From: Amnimonas aquatica
GTDB lineage: Bacteria; Pseudomonadota; Gammaproteobacteria; Pseudomonadales; Moraxellaceae
Assembly: GCF_002943415.1 (NCBI RefSeq)
Contig: NZ_PTQZ01000024.1
Span: 1-12,493 of the forward strand
Direction: 5' to 3'
Length of the DNA: 12,493 bases
Shown: one piece after another, positions 1 to 11,096 of the stretch
Numbering within the stretch: the stretch's first letter is position 1
How the letters are laid out: each line of letters starts with the position of its first letter
Notes under the pieces: model-generated
Told to the model about the DNA's origin: nothing
What the model saw: the letters and a program-made list of their open reading frames with translations, nothing else
Databases searched by the model: none
Made by a program: the position numbers and the translations under genes

Positions 1-421
1 GCAGACGGTGCAGATCAGTGCCGACGGCGGTGCCCGCGGCGAGGGCCGGGTCTTGTTCGTGCAGCCGGAGCTGGATGCCGCCAGCCGCAGCGGTTCGGTG
101 CGTGTGGTGCTGGGCAATGCCGGCGGTCAGTGGCGCGCGGGCCAGTTCGTGCGCGCCCGCCTGGTGCAGGAGACCGGCGAGGCGGCCGGGGGCACGGTGC
201 TGAGTGTGCCGCAGTCGTCCATCCAGACCGTTGACGGCAGACCGGTGGTCTTCGTCGCCGGCGATGACGGCATCCGGGCGCGGCCGGTGCTGACCGGCCG
301 GCGTGATGGCGACCGCCGCGAGATCGTCTCCGGCCTCGATGCCGGCGAGCGCTACGTGACCGGCAATGTCTTCGTGCTCAAGGCCGAGCTGGGCAAGGAG
401 GGCGCCGAACATGCGCACTGA
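1..421 (+). CDS. CzcB-like RND efflux membrane fusion protein, C-terminal part
   Basis: This is the 3' end of a periplasmic adaptor (membrane fusion protein) gene that would link an inner-membrane RND pump to an outer-membrane channel. The reading frame (codons starting at base 2) is open at the left edge, so the true start lies outside the window and the GTG at 8 is internal. About 139 residues are visible. The first part (VLFVQPELDAASRSGSVRV, then WRAGQFVRARL) looks like the beta-barrel domain. VPQSSIQTVDGRPVVFVAG through VLKAELGKEG looks like the membrane-proximal domain. The tail GAEHAH, with two histidines after FVLKAELG, is typical of CzcB-type adaptors. The stop lies 44 bases before the czcA-like start, so the two are probably co-transcribed. 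The family is fairly clear, but metal specificity cannot be read from this fragment. Confidence 0.85.
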   Translation, partial: QTVQISADGGARGEGRVLFVQPELDAASRSGSVRVVLGNAGGQWRAGQFVRARLVQETGEAAGGTVLSVPQSSIQTVDGRPVVFVAGDDGIRARPVLTGRRDGDRREIVSGLDAGERYVTGNVFVLKAELGKEGAEHAH

Positions 422-465
422 CATTTCCCGGCGGGCGAACCGCCACCCGAGGGCGGGAGGGCGCC

Positions 466-3720
<3,255 letters not shown>

Positions 3721-3725
3721 GTCCC

Positions 3726-3754
3726 CGCGGCCCGGTGCGCTATGCCGGGCCGCG
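3726..3754 (+). repeat. GC-rich inverted repeat after czcA
   Basis: A perfect 10-bp stem (3726-3735 with 3745-3754) and a 9-base loop begin five bases after the czcA stop. There is no T-run directly after it. It probably folds in the mRNA as a 3'-end or pausing hairpin just upstream of the intrinsic terminator. Confidence 0.7.
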
Positions 3755-3766
3755 CTGGCCGAGGTG

Positions 3767-3805
3767 ACGGGTTTTCCGGCCTGCGGGCGGGAAAACCCGT
3801 TTTTT
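3767..3805 (+). terminator. Intrinsic terminator of the metal-efflux operon
   Basis: An 11-bp perfect stem (ACGGGTTTTCC at 3767-3777 with GGAAAACCCGT at 3790-3800) and a 12-base loop are followed by a T-run from 3800 to 3805, then CTT. This is a textbook rho-independent terminator for transcripts leaving czcA. It separates the efflux genes from the chemotaxis operon. Confidence 0.9.
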
Positions 3806-3872
3806 CTTGTGGTCTCTACAATCCGGCAACATTCCGCTGCAAATCTCCCAACAAGTTCCCCCGGCTGATGAC

Positions 3873-3899
3873 TAAAGCCCGACAGATGCGGGCCGACAA
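3873..3899 (+). promoter_or_regulatory. FliA (sigma-28) flagellar-class promoter
   Basis: TAAAGCCC (3873-3880), an 11-base spacer and GCCGACAA (3892-3899) match the sigma-28 consensus TAAAGTTT-N11-GCCGATAA at 12 of 16 positions, with the exact spacer. A transcript would start near 3906, about 36 bases before the cheY-like ATG. The position between a terminator and the first che gene is where such a promoter would be expected. It implies that the whole chemotaxis operon is expressed with late flagellar genes. The identification is by motif only. Confidence 0.8.
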
Positions 3900-3942
3900 A
3901 GCTAGCAAGCTCACTGAAAACGTCATCAGCAGGAACAAGGAC

Positions 3943-4305
3943 ATGAAGTTACTCATTGCCGACGACAGCAAGGCCATGCGCCTGGTGATCGGGCACATGC
4001 TGCGTCAGGCCGGCTACCGCGGCCACGACATCGTCGAGGCGGCCGATGGCGACGAGGCGCTGGCGGCGATCCGCAAGGAAGATCCCGACCTGATCATTTC
4101 CGACTGGAACATGCCCGGCAAGACCGGCATCGAGGTCCTGCAGCAAATGCGCAGCGAGGGCATCGACACCACCTTCGGTTTCGTCACCACCGAGGTCAGC
4201 CAGGAGATGCGCACGCTGGCGCAGGACTCCGGTGCCGCCTTCCTGATCGGCAAGCCGTTCACGCCGGAAGACTTCCAGCGCGCGCTGGACGACTACCTGG
4301 GCTGA
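3943..4305 (+). CDS. cheY: CheY-like single-domain response regulator
   Basis: This 120-residue protein is a lone receiver domain with no output domain, as expected for a CheY that diffuses from CheA to the flagellar motor. The visible active-site residues are the acidic pair D7/D8, phospho-acceptor D54 in SDWNMP, switch threonine T82 in FVTTE, and K104 in GKPF. The DWNMP motif is the same as in E. coli CheY. At the place of E. coli Y106 there is leucine (L101), with phenylalanine one residue earlier. The frame stays open upstream to 3742. The start at 3943 is chosen because it has AGGA at 3931-3934 at good spacing, gives a standard CheY N-terminus (MKLLIADDS), and is the only start downstream of the sigma-28 promoter. 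It heads the operon, and cheX/cheC-like follows 11 bases after its stop. Confidence 0.9.
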   Translation: MKLLIADDSKAMRLVIGHMLRQAGYRGHDIVEAADGDEALAAIRKEDPDLIISDWNMPGKTGIEVLQQMRSEGIDTTFGFVTTEVSQEMRTLAQDSGAAFLIGKPFTPEDFQRALDDYLG

Positions 4306-4316
4306 GGAGGACCGCC

Positions 4317-4784
4317 ATGCCGTCGTTGCCGACTCCCGATGCCGTCAGCCAGACGCTGTCCACCTTCCTGCGCCGCGAGGTGTTCGTGCGCGAGGTGCCG
4401 GTGAACGCGCGTCCGCCGGTGCTGGGCATCTACAAGTCATCGTCCGGCGCGCCGGTGGCCGTGTGCGCCTCCGACATCGCTTTCGCCGCCTTTTCGTCGG
4501 CAGCGTTCGCGCTCATTCCCGCGCCGGTGGCACGCGACTCGGTCAAGGCCGGGGCGCTCGAGGAGGGGCTGGGCGAGATCTTCGCCGAGGTGCTCAACGT
4601 GCTGTCACGGTTGTTCGCCAGCCACGAGGGCGTGCGCGTGACCCTGATGCAGACCGTTTTCCCGCCGGCGCCGCTGCCACCGTCCGGCAGTCAGCCGGCG
4701 CCGGGCGGCGAGCTCGGGCTGGAAATCGACATCGATGGTTATGGCAAGGGCCTGCTGGTGCTGGGCCTGCTGGGGGCGGCATGA
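4317..4784 (+). CDS. CheX/CheC-like protein, putative CheY-P phosphatase
   Basis: This 155-residue protein was not recognised by overall similarity, but its position and one motif are informative. The CheC/FliY/CheX phosphatases share the pattern (D/S)-x3-E-x2-N-x22-P. Here E91-x2-N94-x22-P117 fits exactly (EVLN, then the first part of the PPAPLPP stretch), and the residue four before E91 is Glu87 rather than Asp/Ser. The preceding ALIP...LEEGLGEIF helix also looks like the family's active-site helix. The inferred role is dephosphorylation of the CheY-like protein, doing the job of the absent CheZ. The C-terminus after 117 is Pro/Gly-rich, then GLEIDIDGYGKGLLVLGLLG, a likely beta hairpin. The Shine-Dalgarno sequence GAGGAGG (4304-4310) is very strong. 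The stop overlaps the cheA start as ATGA. It could instead be an inactive scaffold or a local unknown family. Confidence 0.55.
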   Translation: MPSLPTPDAVSQTLSTFLRREVFVREVPVNARPPVLGIYKSSSGAPVAVCASDIAFAAFSSAAFALIPAPVARDSVKAGALEEGLGEIFAEVLNVLSRLFASHEGVRVTLMQTVFPPAPLPPSGSQPAPGGELGLEIDIDGYGKGLLVLGLLGAA

Positions 4785-6688
4785 GTCTCGACATGGACAT
4801 GAGCGAGTTCCACGCCATCTTCTTCGAGGAGGCGGCGGAGCATCTGGCCAGCCTGGAAGCGCTGCTGGTCGGCCTTGACCGGATGAACCCGGACAGCGAA
4901 GCGCTCAATGCCATTTTCCGTGCCGCGCATTCGATCAAGGGCAGCAGTGCCACCTTCGGCTTTCCCGACATGGCGGCGGTTACCCATGATCTGGAGACCC
5001 TGCTCGACCGCGTGCGCAAGCAGGAGCTGGTACTGACCGAAGTCATGGTCGACATCACGCTGGAGGCACGCGACGTGCTGCTGCTGCAGCTCGCCGCGCA
5101 CCAGGGCGGCGAGCCGGTGGCGCAGGCGCTGATCGACGACCTCTGCGAACGTGTGCGCGCGCTGGCGCATGGCGAGGCCGGGCCGGTGTCGACGCCGGCA
5201 CCCGCGCCCGATGCTGCGTGCGACAAACCGGCGACCGCCGTGCGCTCCGCAGATGACGGCGCCAACGCCGCAGTGGCGGAGGAGGCCGCGCCGCGCGCGC
5301 TGCGGAAAAAGCCCGCGTTCTTCTGCAACATGCCGGCGCCGGACCAGGCCGCGCCCGCCGTGACGCAAGCCGCCGCTGAAGTGCCCGAACCTCGGCCGGC
5401 CGCCCCGGCCGGACAGCCTGTCGCGCAGCCCGCGCCGGCGCGCGCCGCGGCGCCGGTGCGCTCGCTGGAGTCATCGTCGATCCGCGTCAGCGTGGAGAAG
5501 GTCGACCAGCTCATCAATCTGGTCGGCGAGCTGGTCATCACCCAGTCCATGCTGGCGCAGACCGCGCAGAGCGGGCTGGCCGGCGACAGCCTGGACGATG
5601 AGCGGCTCTACGAGCGCCTGCAGCAGCTGGAGCGCAACACGCGCGAGCTGCAGGAGTCGGTGATGAGCATCCGCATGCTGCCGGTGAGCGCGGTGTTCAA
5701 CCGCTTCCCGCGCCTGGTGCGCGACCTCGCCGGCAAGCTCGACAAGCAGATCGAGCTGCGCACCTTCGGCGAGGCCACCGAACTCGACCGCGGCGTGATC
5801 GAGAAGATCACCGATCCGCTCACGCACCTGGTGCGCAACAGCGTCGATCATGGCATCGAGTCGCCGGCCGAGCGCGAGCAGGCCGGCAAGCCGGCGAAGG
5901 GCGTGCTGACGCTGTCGGCCTACCACCAGGGCGGCAGCGTGATCATCCAGATCCAGGACGACGGCAAGGGCCTGGACCGCGAACGCATCCTGGCCAAGGC
6001 GCGCGAGCGCGGCCTGCCGGTGTCGGAGAGCCCGGCCGACCAGGAAGTCTGGAACCTCATTTTCGCGCCCGGCTTCTCCACCGCCGAGGCGGTCACCGAT
6101 GTCTCCGGCCGCGGTGTCGGCATGGACGTGGTGCGGCGCAACATCGAGAGCCTGGGCGGGCGCGTCGACATCGCTTCGCAGCGCGGCCAGGGCACCACCA
6201 TCTCCATCCGCCTGCCGCTGACGCTGGCGATCATGGACGGCATGTCGGTGGGCATCGGCGACCAGACCTACATCGTGCCGCTGACCGCCATCATCGAGTC
6301 GCTGCGGCCGCAGGCCGCCGACGTCAAGGCGCTGGTCGGCCACGACGGCAGCAAGGGCCGCCTGGTGCACGTGCGCGGCGAGTACCTGCCGCTGGTGGCG
6401 CTGCACGAGGTGTTTGCGCTGACGCCCAAGACCGACCGCCCGGAGAAGGGCATCCTGATCATCGTCGACACCGAGAGCGGCCGCGCCGCGCTGTTCGTCG
6501 ACGAGCTGCTGGGGCAGCGCCAGGTGGTCATCAAGAGTCTCGAATCGAATTACCGCAAGGTGCCGGGCATCTCGGCCGCGACCATCATGGGCGATGGCAG
6601 CGTGTCGATGATCCTCGACGTGTCCGAGGCCGTGCGCCTCGGCCGTCGCCACGGCCTTGCCAGCTACCCGATGGCCTGCGCCGTCTGA
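4781..6688 (+). CDS. cheA: Chemotaxis histidine kinase CheA
   Basis: CheA autophosphorylates under receptor control and passes phosphate to CheY and CheB. In order, its 635 residues hold a P1/Hpt domain (about 5-125) with phospho-accepting H50 in AAHSIKGSS; an Ala/Pro-rich linker (about 133-230); P3 dimerisation from [14 protein letters not shown] at 230; the P4 ATPase with N-box [10 protein letters not shown] (349-358), G1 DDGKG (393-397) and G2 GRGVGMD (443-449); and a CheW-like P5 (about 500-625). No folded P2 CheY-binding domain is apparent in the linker. A short non-Ala/Pro patch there, [11 protein letters not shown] (175-185), stands out. The start is the ATG overlapping the upstream stop (ATGA, 4781-4784), suggesting translational coupling; in-frame ATGs at 4793 and 4799 are alternatives. 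The frame stays open upstream to 4463, but that part only shadows the previous gene. Confidence 0.96.
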   Translation: MSLDMDMSEFHAIFFEEAAEHLASLEALLVGLDRMNPDSEALNAIFRAAHSIKGSSATFGFPDMAAVTHDLETLLDRVRKQELVLTEVMVDITLEARDVLLLQLAAHQGGEPVAQALIDDLCERVRALAHGEAGPVSTPAPAPDAACDKPATAVRSADDGANAAVAEEAAPRALRKKPAFFCNMPAPDQAAPAVTQAAAEVPEPRPAAPAGQPVAQPAPARAAAPVRSLESSSIRVSVEKVDQLINLVGELVITQSMLAQTAQSGLAGDSLDDERLYERLQQLERNTRELQESVMSIRMLPVSAVFNRFPRLVRDLAGKLDKQIELRTFGEATELDRGVIEKITDPLTHLVRNSVDHGIESPAEREQAGKPAKGVLTLSAYHQGGSVIIQIQDDGKGLDRERILAKARERGLPVSESPADQEVWNLIFAPGFSTAEAVTDVSGRGVGMDVVRRNIESLGGRVDIASQRGQGTTISIRLPLTLAIMDGMSVGIGDQTYIVPLTAIIESLRPQAADVKALVGHDGSKGRLVHVRGEYLPLVALHEVFALTPKTDRPEKGILIIVDTESGRAALFVDELLGQRQVVIKSLESNYRKVPGISAATIMGDGSVSMILDVSEAVRLGRRHGLASYPMACAV

Positions 6689-6701
6689 AGGAGTGCGTGA
6701 A

Positions 6702-7214
6702 ATGGAACGTTTGCAGCAGGGCGACGGCAAGAGCCGCACCGGTCAGGAGTTCCTGACCTTCGCGCTGGGCGCCGAGGAATACGGCATCGACATCCTCAAG
6801 GTGCAGGAGATCCGCGGCTACGAGAAGGTCACGCACATCGTGAACGCGCCCGGCTTCATCAAGGGCGTGATCAACCTGCGCGGGACCATCGTGCCGATCA
6901 TCGACCTGCGCCTGAAGTTCGCGCTCGGCAGCGCCGAATACACCGCCTTCACCGTGGTGATCATCCTCAATGTCTCCAGCCGCGTGGTCGGCGTGGTGGT
7001 CGACAGCGTGTCCGACGTGATCCAGCTCGACCCCGAGGATATCCGCGAGGCGCCGGCGCTGAGCAGCACCGACCTGGATACCCGCTTCATCCGCGGACTG
7101 GCCACGCTGGGCGAGCGCATGGTCATCCTGATGGACATAGAGGCCCTGATGAGCAGCCCCGACATGGCGCTGACCGGCAACGCACCGGCAGCGCACGGCG
7201 CCGATGCCGCCTGA
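6702..7214 (+). CDS. cheW: Chemotaxis coupling protein CheW
   Basis: This 170-residue protein is a single CheW domain that bridges the receptor tip and CheA P5. Recognisable pieces are [17 protein letters not shown] (15-31), [19 protein letters not shown] (34-52) and [16 protein letters not shown] (55-70). R60 in NLRG is the receptor-contact arginine region of the family, and [12 protein letters not shown] is the conserved second half. The start at 6702 is preferred over the in-frame ATG at 6657, which lies inside cheA. AAGGAG at 6688-6693 sits eight bases upstream, and this start gives a normal CheW length. It starts 14 bases after cheA stops and directly precedes the receptor gene, so these two are the likely partners. 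The C-terminal tail ([12 protein letters not shown]) is low-complexity. Confidence 0.95.
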   Translation: MERLQQGDGKSRTGQEFLTFALGAEEYGIDILKVQEIRGYEKVTHIVNAPGFIKGVINLRGTIVPIIDLRLKFALGSAEYTAFTVVIILNVSSRVVGVVVDSVSDVIQLDPEDIREAPALSSTDLDTRFIRGLATLGERMVILMDIEALMSSPDMALTGNAPAAHGADAA

Positions 7215-7235
7215 CGAATTACAAGGAGAACGATC

Positions 7236-9575
7236 ATGCGCACCAACCTGCCGGTGACCGGCAACGAACGCTTCCTGGAAGAGGGCGAGTTCATCCTTTC
7301 CAAGGCCGACCTCAAGGGCAACATCACCTACATCAACCGCACCTTCATCGAGATGAGCGGTTTCACCGAGGCCGAGCTGGCCGGGCAGCCGCACAACATC
7401 CTGCGCCACCCGGACATGCCGCCGGAGGCCTTCCGCGACTTCTGGTCCACGCTCAAGGCCGGCAAGTCCTGGAGCGGCCTGGTGAAGAACCGCTGCAAGA
7501 ACGGCGACCACTACTGGGTCCAGGCCAACGCCTCGCCGATCTGGCAGAACGGCACCATGATCGGCTACATGTCGGTGCGCACCCGGCCCGAGCGCAAGCT
7601 GGTCGAGCAGACCGAAGAGCTCTACCGCAAGATGCGCAACGGCGAGAGCCGGGTCACGCTGAGCGAGGGCCGGGTGATGCAGGCAGGCTGGCGCGGCCGC
7701 CTGCAGCGTTTCACCAACATCAGCCTCAAGCACCGCATGATGGCCACCTTCGCGGTGGTCGCCGGCTTCTGGCTCGCGCTCACCGCGGTGGCACTGCAGG
7801 GGGCAGGCGGCGGCGCCCGCGACCTGCTGCTGTCCCTGTCGGCGATCGGCGCCCTGGCCAGCGCCGGCATGCTCTGGCGCACCTACGGCGTGCTCGCGCG
7901 GCCGATCGACCGCATCCGCCGGCAGATGGTGGAGATCGCCAACGGCAACATGTCGCTGCTGGTGAGCAAGGACCGCAGCGACGAGATCGGCGACATGTCC
8001 GACGCCTTCAAGTCCATGTTCATCAAGCTGCGCTTCGACATGGCCGACACCCGCCGCACCGCCGACGCCGCCCAGCGCATGGGTTTCGCGCTCGACAACG
8101 TGTCCACCGTGGTCACGGTGTCGAACGAAGAGAACAATCTGATCTACATGAACCACGCCGGCCGCCGCCTGTTCGAGGGCATCTTCAAGGGGGCCGCCGC
8201 CGTCGACCGCCTGTTCGGACACCCGATCATGGCGTCGCTGGAGGATCCGGCGCTGGTGGAGATCACCTCGGGCCGCCTGGACAAGCCGCGCTCCGCCGAA
8301 GGGCGTGTCGGCGACCGCATCATCCGCTTGTCCACCAACCCGGTGATCGATGCCCGCGGCGTGTACCTGGGCCGTGTCTGCCAGTGGACCGACCGCACCG
8401 TGGAGATCAACGCCGAGCGCGAGGTCGCGGGCATGGTCGAGGCCGCCGCTGCTGGCGACTTCTCGCGCCGCATCGACGAGAGCAACAAGGAAGGCTACTT
8501 CCGTACCCTGGCCGGCGACCTCAACCGCCTGGCCGAGGCCTCCGACAACAGCCTGTCGGACATCGTGCGCGTGCTCAACGCGCTGGCGCAGGGCGATCTG
8601 ACCCAGACCATCGAGCGTGACTACCAGGGCACCTTCGCCCAGCTCAAGCACGATGCCAACGCCACCGTGGCGCAGCTGAAGAGCATCATCACCACCATCA
8701 CCGAGGCCACCGACGCCATCAACAGCGCGGCCAAGGAGATCGCCGCCGGCAACGCCGACCTGTCGCGCCGCACCGAGTCGCAGGCCGCCAGCCTGGAGGA
8801 GACCGCCTCCAGCACGGAAGAGCTGACCAACACCGTGCGCAACAACGCCGACAACGCCACCCAGGCCAGCCATCTGGCACGCACCTCGTCGGAAGTGGCA
8901 GATCGCGGCGGCAAGGTGGTCAGCGAGGTGGTGAGCACCATGGGTGCCATCGCCGAGTCGTCGAGCAAGATCGCCGAGATCATCAGCGTCATCGACGGCA
9001 TCGCCTTCCAGACCAACATCCTGGCGCTCAACGCCGCCGTGGAAGCGGCGCGCGCCGGCGAGCAGGGCCGCGGCTTCGCGGTGGTGGCCGGCGAGGTGCG
9101 CAACCTGGCGCAGCGCTCGGCGTCCGCCGCCAAGGAGATCAAGGAGCTGATCTCGGAGTCGGTGACCAAGGTCTCCAGCGGCTACAAGCTGGTCGAGACC
9201 GCCGGCCAGACCATGCAGGAGATCGTGTCGTCGACGCAGCAGGTGGCATCGATCATGACCGAGATCTCGCAGGCCTCGGAGGAGCAGCGCAACGGCATCC
9301 TGCAGCTCAACAACGCCATCGGCAGCATGGACGAGACCACGCAGCAGAACGCCGCGCTGGTCGAGGAGGCTGCCGCCGCCGCGCAGTCGCTGGAAGACCA
9401 GGCGATGAACCTGACCCAGGCCGTGGGCGTGTTCCGCATCAGCGAGCGCGGCGAGCGCCAGGCCGGTCTCGGCGCGCGCAATGTCGAGCGGCTGCCGGTG
9501 CGCGCGGTGCGCCCGGTGAAGGCCAAGTCCTCGTCGGCGGCCGCGAAGCTCGACGACGAGTGGGAAGAGTTCTGA
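7236..9575 (+). CDS. Aer-like chemoreceptor: PAS-TM-HAMP-PAS-HAMP-HAMP-MCP
   Basis: This 779-residue receptor probably senses redox or oxygen. Residues 1-120 form an Aer-type PAS domain. N34, R57, H58 and D60 (RHPDMP) sit at the same numbers as in E. coli Aer, where this region binds FAD, and NGDHYWV also matches. The Aer linker (GWRGRL) is followed by a membrane hairpin (about 170-187 and 197-213) with almost no periplasmic part, and HAMP 1 (about 218-265). A second PAS-like domain (about 281-390) comes next, then two more HAMP-like units with GDFSRRI and GDLTQTI (about 392-490). The signalling domain has its tip at [20 protein letters not shown] (586-605). The C-terminus EWEEF resembles the NWETF/NWESF tether for CheR and CheB. 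AAGGAG at 7223-7228 supports the start. E. coli Aer lacks the second PAS, the extra HAMPs and the tether. Confidence 0.9.
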   Translation: MRTNLPVTGNERFLEEGEFILSKADLKGNITYINRTFIEMSGFTEAELAGQPHNILRHPDMPPEAFRDFWSTLKAGKSWSGLVKNRCKNGDHYWVQANASPIWQNGTMIGYMSVRTRPERKLVEQTEELYRKMRNGESRVTLSEGRVMQAGWRGRLQRFTNISLKHRMMATFAVVAGFWLALTAVALQGAGGGARDLLLSLSAIGALASAGMLWRTYGVLARPIDRIRRQMVEIANGNMSLLVSKDRSDEIGDMSDAFKSMFIKLRFDMADTRRTADAAQRMGFALDNVSTVVTVSNEENNLIYMNHAGRRLFEGIFKGAAAVDRLFGHPIMASLEDPALVEITSGRLDKPRSAEGRVGDRIIRLSTNPVIDARGVYLGRVCQWTDRTVEINAEREVAGMVEAAAAGDFSRRIDESNKEGYFRTLAGDLNRLAEASDNSLSDIVRVLNALAQGDLTQTIERDYQGTFAQLKHDANATVAQLKSIITTITEATDAINSAAKEIAAGNADLSRRTESQAASLEETASSTEELTNTVRNNADNATQASHLARTSSEVADRGGKVVSEVVSTMGAIAESSSKIAEIISVIDGIAFQTNILALNAAVEAARAGEQGRGFAVVAGEVRNLAQRSASAAKEIKELISESVTKVSSGYKLVETAGQTMQEIVSSTQQVASIMTEISQASEEQRNGILQLNNAIGSMDETTQQNAALVEEAAAAAQSLEDQAMNLTQAVGVFRISERGERQAGLGARNVERLPVRAVRPVKAKSSSAAAKLDDEWEEF
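9558..9572 (+). other. CheR/CheB docking pentapeptide EWEEF at receptor C-terminus
   Basis: The last five codons of the receptor (residues 775-779) read EWEEF, of the xWxxF form used by enterobacterial Tar/Tsr (NWETF). It follows a flexible Lys/Ser/Ala linker after the signalling domain. The next gene encodes a CheR with a matching beta-subdomain loop, which makes the tether plausible. Confidence 0.7.
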
Positions 9576-9582
9576 GGCCGCC

Positions 9583-9607
9583 GGCCGGCTCCGTGACGGG
9601 GCCGGCC
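9583..9607 (+). repeat. GC-rich hairpin between receptor gene and cheR
   Basis: A 10-bp stem (9583-9592 with 9598-9607, one T-G wobble) and a five-base loop GTGAC begin seven bases after the receptor stop and end 20 bases before the cheR start. There is no T-run, so it is not a standard terminator. It could protect the receptor mRNA end or lower cheR expression inside the operon. Confidence 0.65.
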
Positions 9608-9627
9608 AGGGGCCGGGCGAGGATGGC

Positions 9628-10485
9628 TTGAAACCACATGTCGGCATTCTGGATGCATCAAGGGACGGCAGTCGCAACTTCGACTTCTCGCTGTCCGATT
9701 TCCGTCAGGTCCAGCGCCTGATCCTCGACCATGCCGGCATACGGCTGGCCGACACCAAGCAGGACATGGTGTACAGCCGCATCATCCGGCGCCTGCGCGC
9801 CACCGGCATCGGCAGTTTCCGCGACTACCTGTCGCTGATCCGCACCGATCCGGCGGAGTGGCAGGCCTTCGTCAACAGCCTGACCACCAACCTGACCTCG
9901 TTCTTCCGCGAGGAATACCATTTCCCCATCCTCGCCGGCATGCTGCGCGCGCACGGCGGTGGCGAGTTCCGCATCTGGTGCAGCGCCGCCTCGACCGGCG
10001 AGGAACCCTACTCGCTGGCGATCACGGCGCTGGAGACGCTGGGGCCGCAGGCGCTGTCGCGTGTGCGCATCATCGCCACCGACATCGATACCCAGGTGCT
10101 GGCGAAGGCGGAGGCGGGCGTCTACAGCAGCGAGCGCATCGAGCGCATGGATCCGCGCTACCGCAAGTACTTCCTGCGCGGCACCGGCACCCGCGCCGGC
10201 ATGGTCCGGGTCAAGCCGGAGCTGCAGCGCATGATCAGCTTCCGCCAGCTCAACCTGCTGGCCGACGACTGGCCGCTGGACGGCCGCTTCGACGCGCTGT
10301 TCTGCCGCAATGTGCTGATCTATTTCGACAAGGATACCCAGCGCCGGGTGCTGGAGCGCTTCATTCCCTACATGACGCCGGAGGCGCGGCTGTTCATCGG
10401 CCACTCCGAGTCGCTGCTGCACCTGGGCGAGCTGTTCAGCCTGCGTGGCAAGACCGTCTACGAGCTGCGCCGGCCGGGACGCTGA
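9628..10485 (+). CDS. cheR: Chemoreceptor methyltransferase CheR
   Basis: CheR transfers methyl groups from S-adenosylmethionine to receptor glutamates. From the TTG start the protein has 285 residues, close to E. coli CheR (286). The N-terminal helical domain ends with TTNLTSFFRE (86-95). The SAM-binding loop is CSAASTGEEP (118-127), followed by ATDIDTQVL. FCRNVLIYF (225-233) and IGHSESL are further CheR signatures. The beta-subdomain contains RGTGTRAGMVRV (184-195), nearly the E. coli RGTGPHEGLVRV that belongs to the pentapeptide-binding surface. This agrees with the EWEEF tail of the neighbouring receptor. No in-frame ATG exists before residue 47. TTG at 9628, with GAGG at 9619-9622, is the only start giving a full domain, but its exact position is less sure than the gene. 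It lies downstream of a strong hairpin. Confidence 0.93.
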   Translation: MKPHVGILDASRDGSRNFDFSLSDFRQVQRLILDHAGIRLADTKQDMVYSRIIRRLRATGIGSFRDYLSLIRTDPAEWQAFVNSLTTNLTSFFREEYHFPILAGMLRAHGGGEFRIWCSAASTGEEPYSLAITALETLGPQALSRVRIIATDIDTQVLAKAEAGVYSSERIERMDPRYRKYFLRGTGTRAGMVRVKPELQRMISFRQLNLLADDWPLDGRFDALFCRNVLIYFDKDTQRRVLERFIPYMTPEARLFIGHSESLLHLGELFSLRGKTVYELRRPGR

Positions 10486-10487
10486 TC

Positions 10488-11096
10488 ATGACCAGGATCG
10501 TGCAGCGGGCCGTGCGTCGCGGACAGCCCTTGCCGCCCGGCGAGGAGTTCCTCGCCACCAAGCGTTTCCGCGACCACCAGTTCAAGTGCGACGTGATCAA
10601 GATCATGCCGGGTGAGTTCTATGTCGCCTCCGGCAATGTCGCGCTCGCCACGGTGCTGGGTTCCTGCGTGTCGGCCTGCATCTGGGACCCGATCACGCGC
10701 ATCGGCGGCATGAACCACTTCATGCTCGCCGGCAGTCGCGGCGGGCTGGCCAGCATGCGCTACGGCGACTACGCCATGGAGACGCTGATCCGCCACGTGC
10801 TCGCGGCCGGCGCGCTCGGCAACAGCCTGGAAGCCAAGATATTCGGCGGCGGCCGCGTGCTCAAGGGCATGACCAGCACCGATGTCGGCGGCGACAACAT
10901 CCGCTTCGTCATCGACTACCTGCGCGAGCAGGGCATTCCGATCACCGCCCGCGATCTGGGCGACACCTGCGCGCGCAAGCTCTATTTCTTCCCCGACAGC
11001 GGCCGCGTGAAGCTGCGCCGCATGCATTCGGAAGAGAGCCTGGATGTCGTGCGCGAAGAACTGAACTACAGACAGCGCATCGTGCGCGAGGCATGA
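10488..11096 (+). CDS. cheD: Chemoreceptor glutamine deamidase CheD
   Basis: CheD hydrolyses receptor glutamines to glutamates and in several bacteria also binds CheC-type phosphatases. The 202-residue protein has the family core from about residue 38. The catalytic pair is C60 (LGSCVSACIWDP) and H77 (GGMNHFMLAG), 17 residues apart as in Thermotoga CheD (C27/H44). AKIFGGG and IGxxN-like segments (GGDNIRFVIDYL) follow. An N-terminal extension of roughly 35 residues precedes the core, as is common in proteobacterial CheD. The ATG is two bases after the cheR stop, with GGGA at 10476-10479. The stop overlaps the next ATG (ATGA). Beside a CheX/CheC-like gene, regulation of one by the other is possible but unproven. 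Confidence 0.94.
   Translation: MTRIVQRAVRRGQPLPPGEEFLATKRFRDHQFKCDVIKIMPGEFYVASGNVALATVLGSCVSACIWDPITRIGGMNHFMLAGSRGGLASMRYGDYAMETLIRHVLAAGALGNSLEAKIFGGGRVLKGMTSTDVGGDNIRFVIDYLREQGIPITARDLGDTCARKLYFFPDSGRVKLRRMHSEESLDVVREELNYRQRIVREA

Noticed and set aside
3742..3942. N-terminal extension of the cheY-like protein
   Set aside because: The extension crosses an intrinsic terminator and a sigma-28 promoter. A canonical CheY start with a ribosome-binding site exists at 3943.
4463..4780. N-terminal extension of CheA in the same frame
   Set aside because: It reads as Arg/Ala/Gly-rich shadow of the preceding gene, while the Hpt domain starts right after the ATG at 4781.
5471..6739. A 422-residue minus-strand open frame opposite cheA
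   Set aside because: Same shadow composition, no recognisable motif, and it lies opposite the conserved kinase core.
6585..9677. A 1030-residue open frame on the minus strand across cheW and the receptor gene
   Set aside because: It mirrors the codon pattern of the plus-strand genes, is very rich in His, Gly, Ala and Arg, has no domain I recognise, and lies wholly over well-supported genes.
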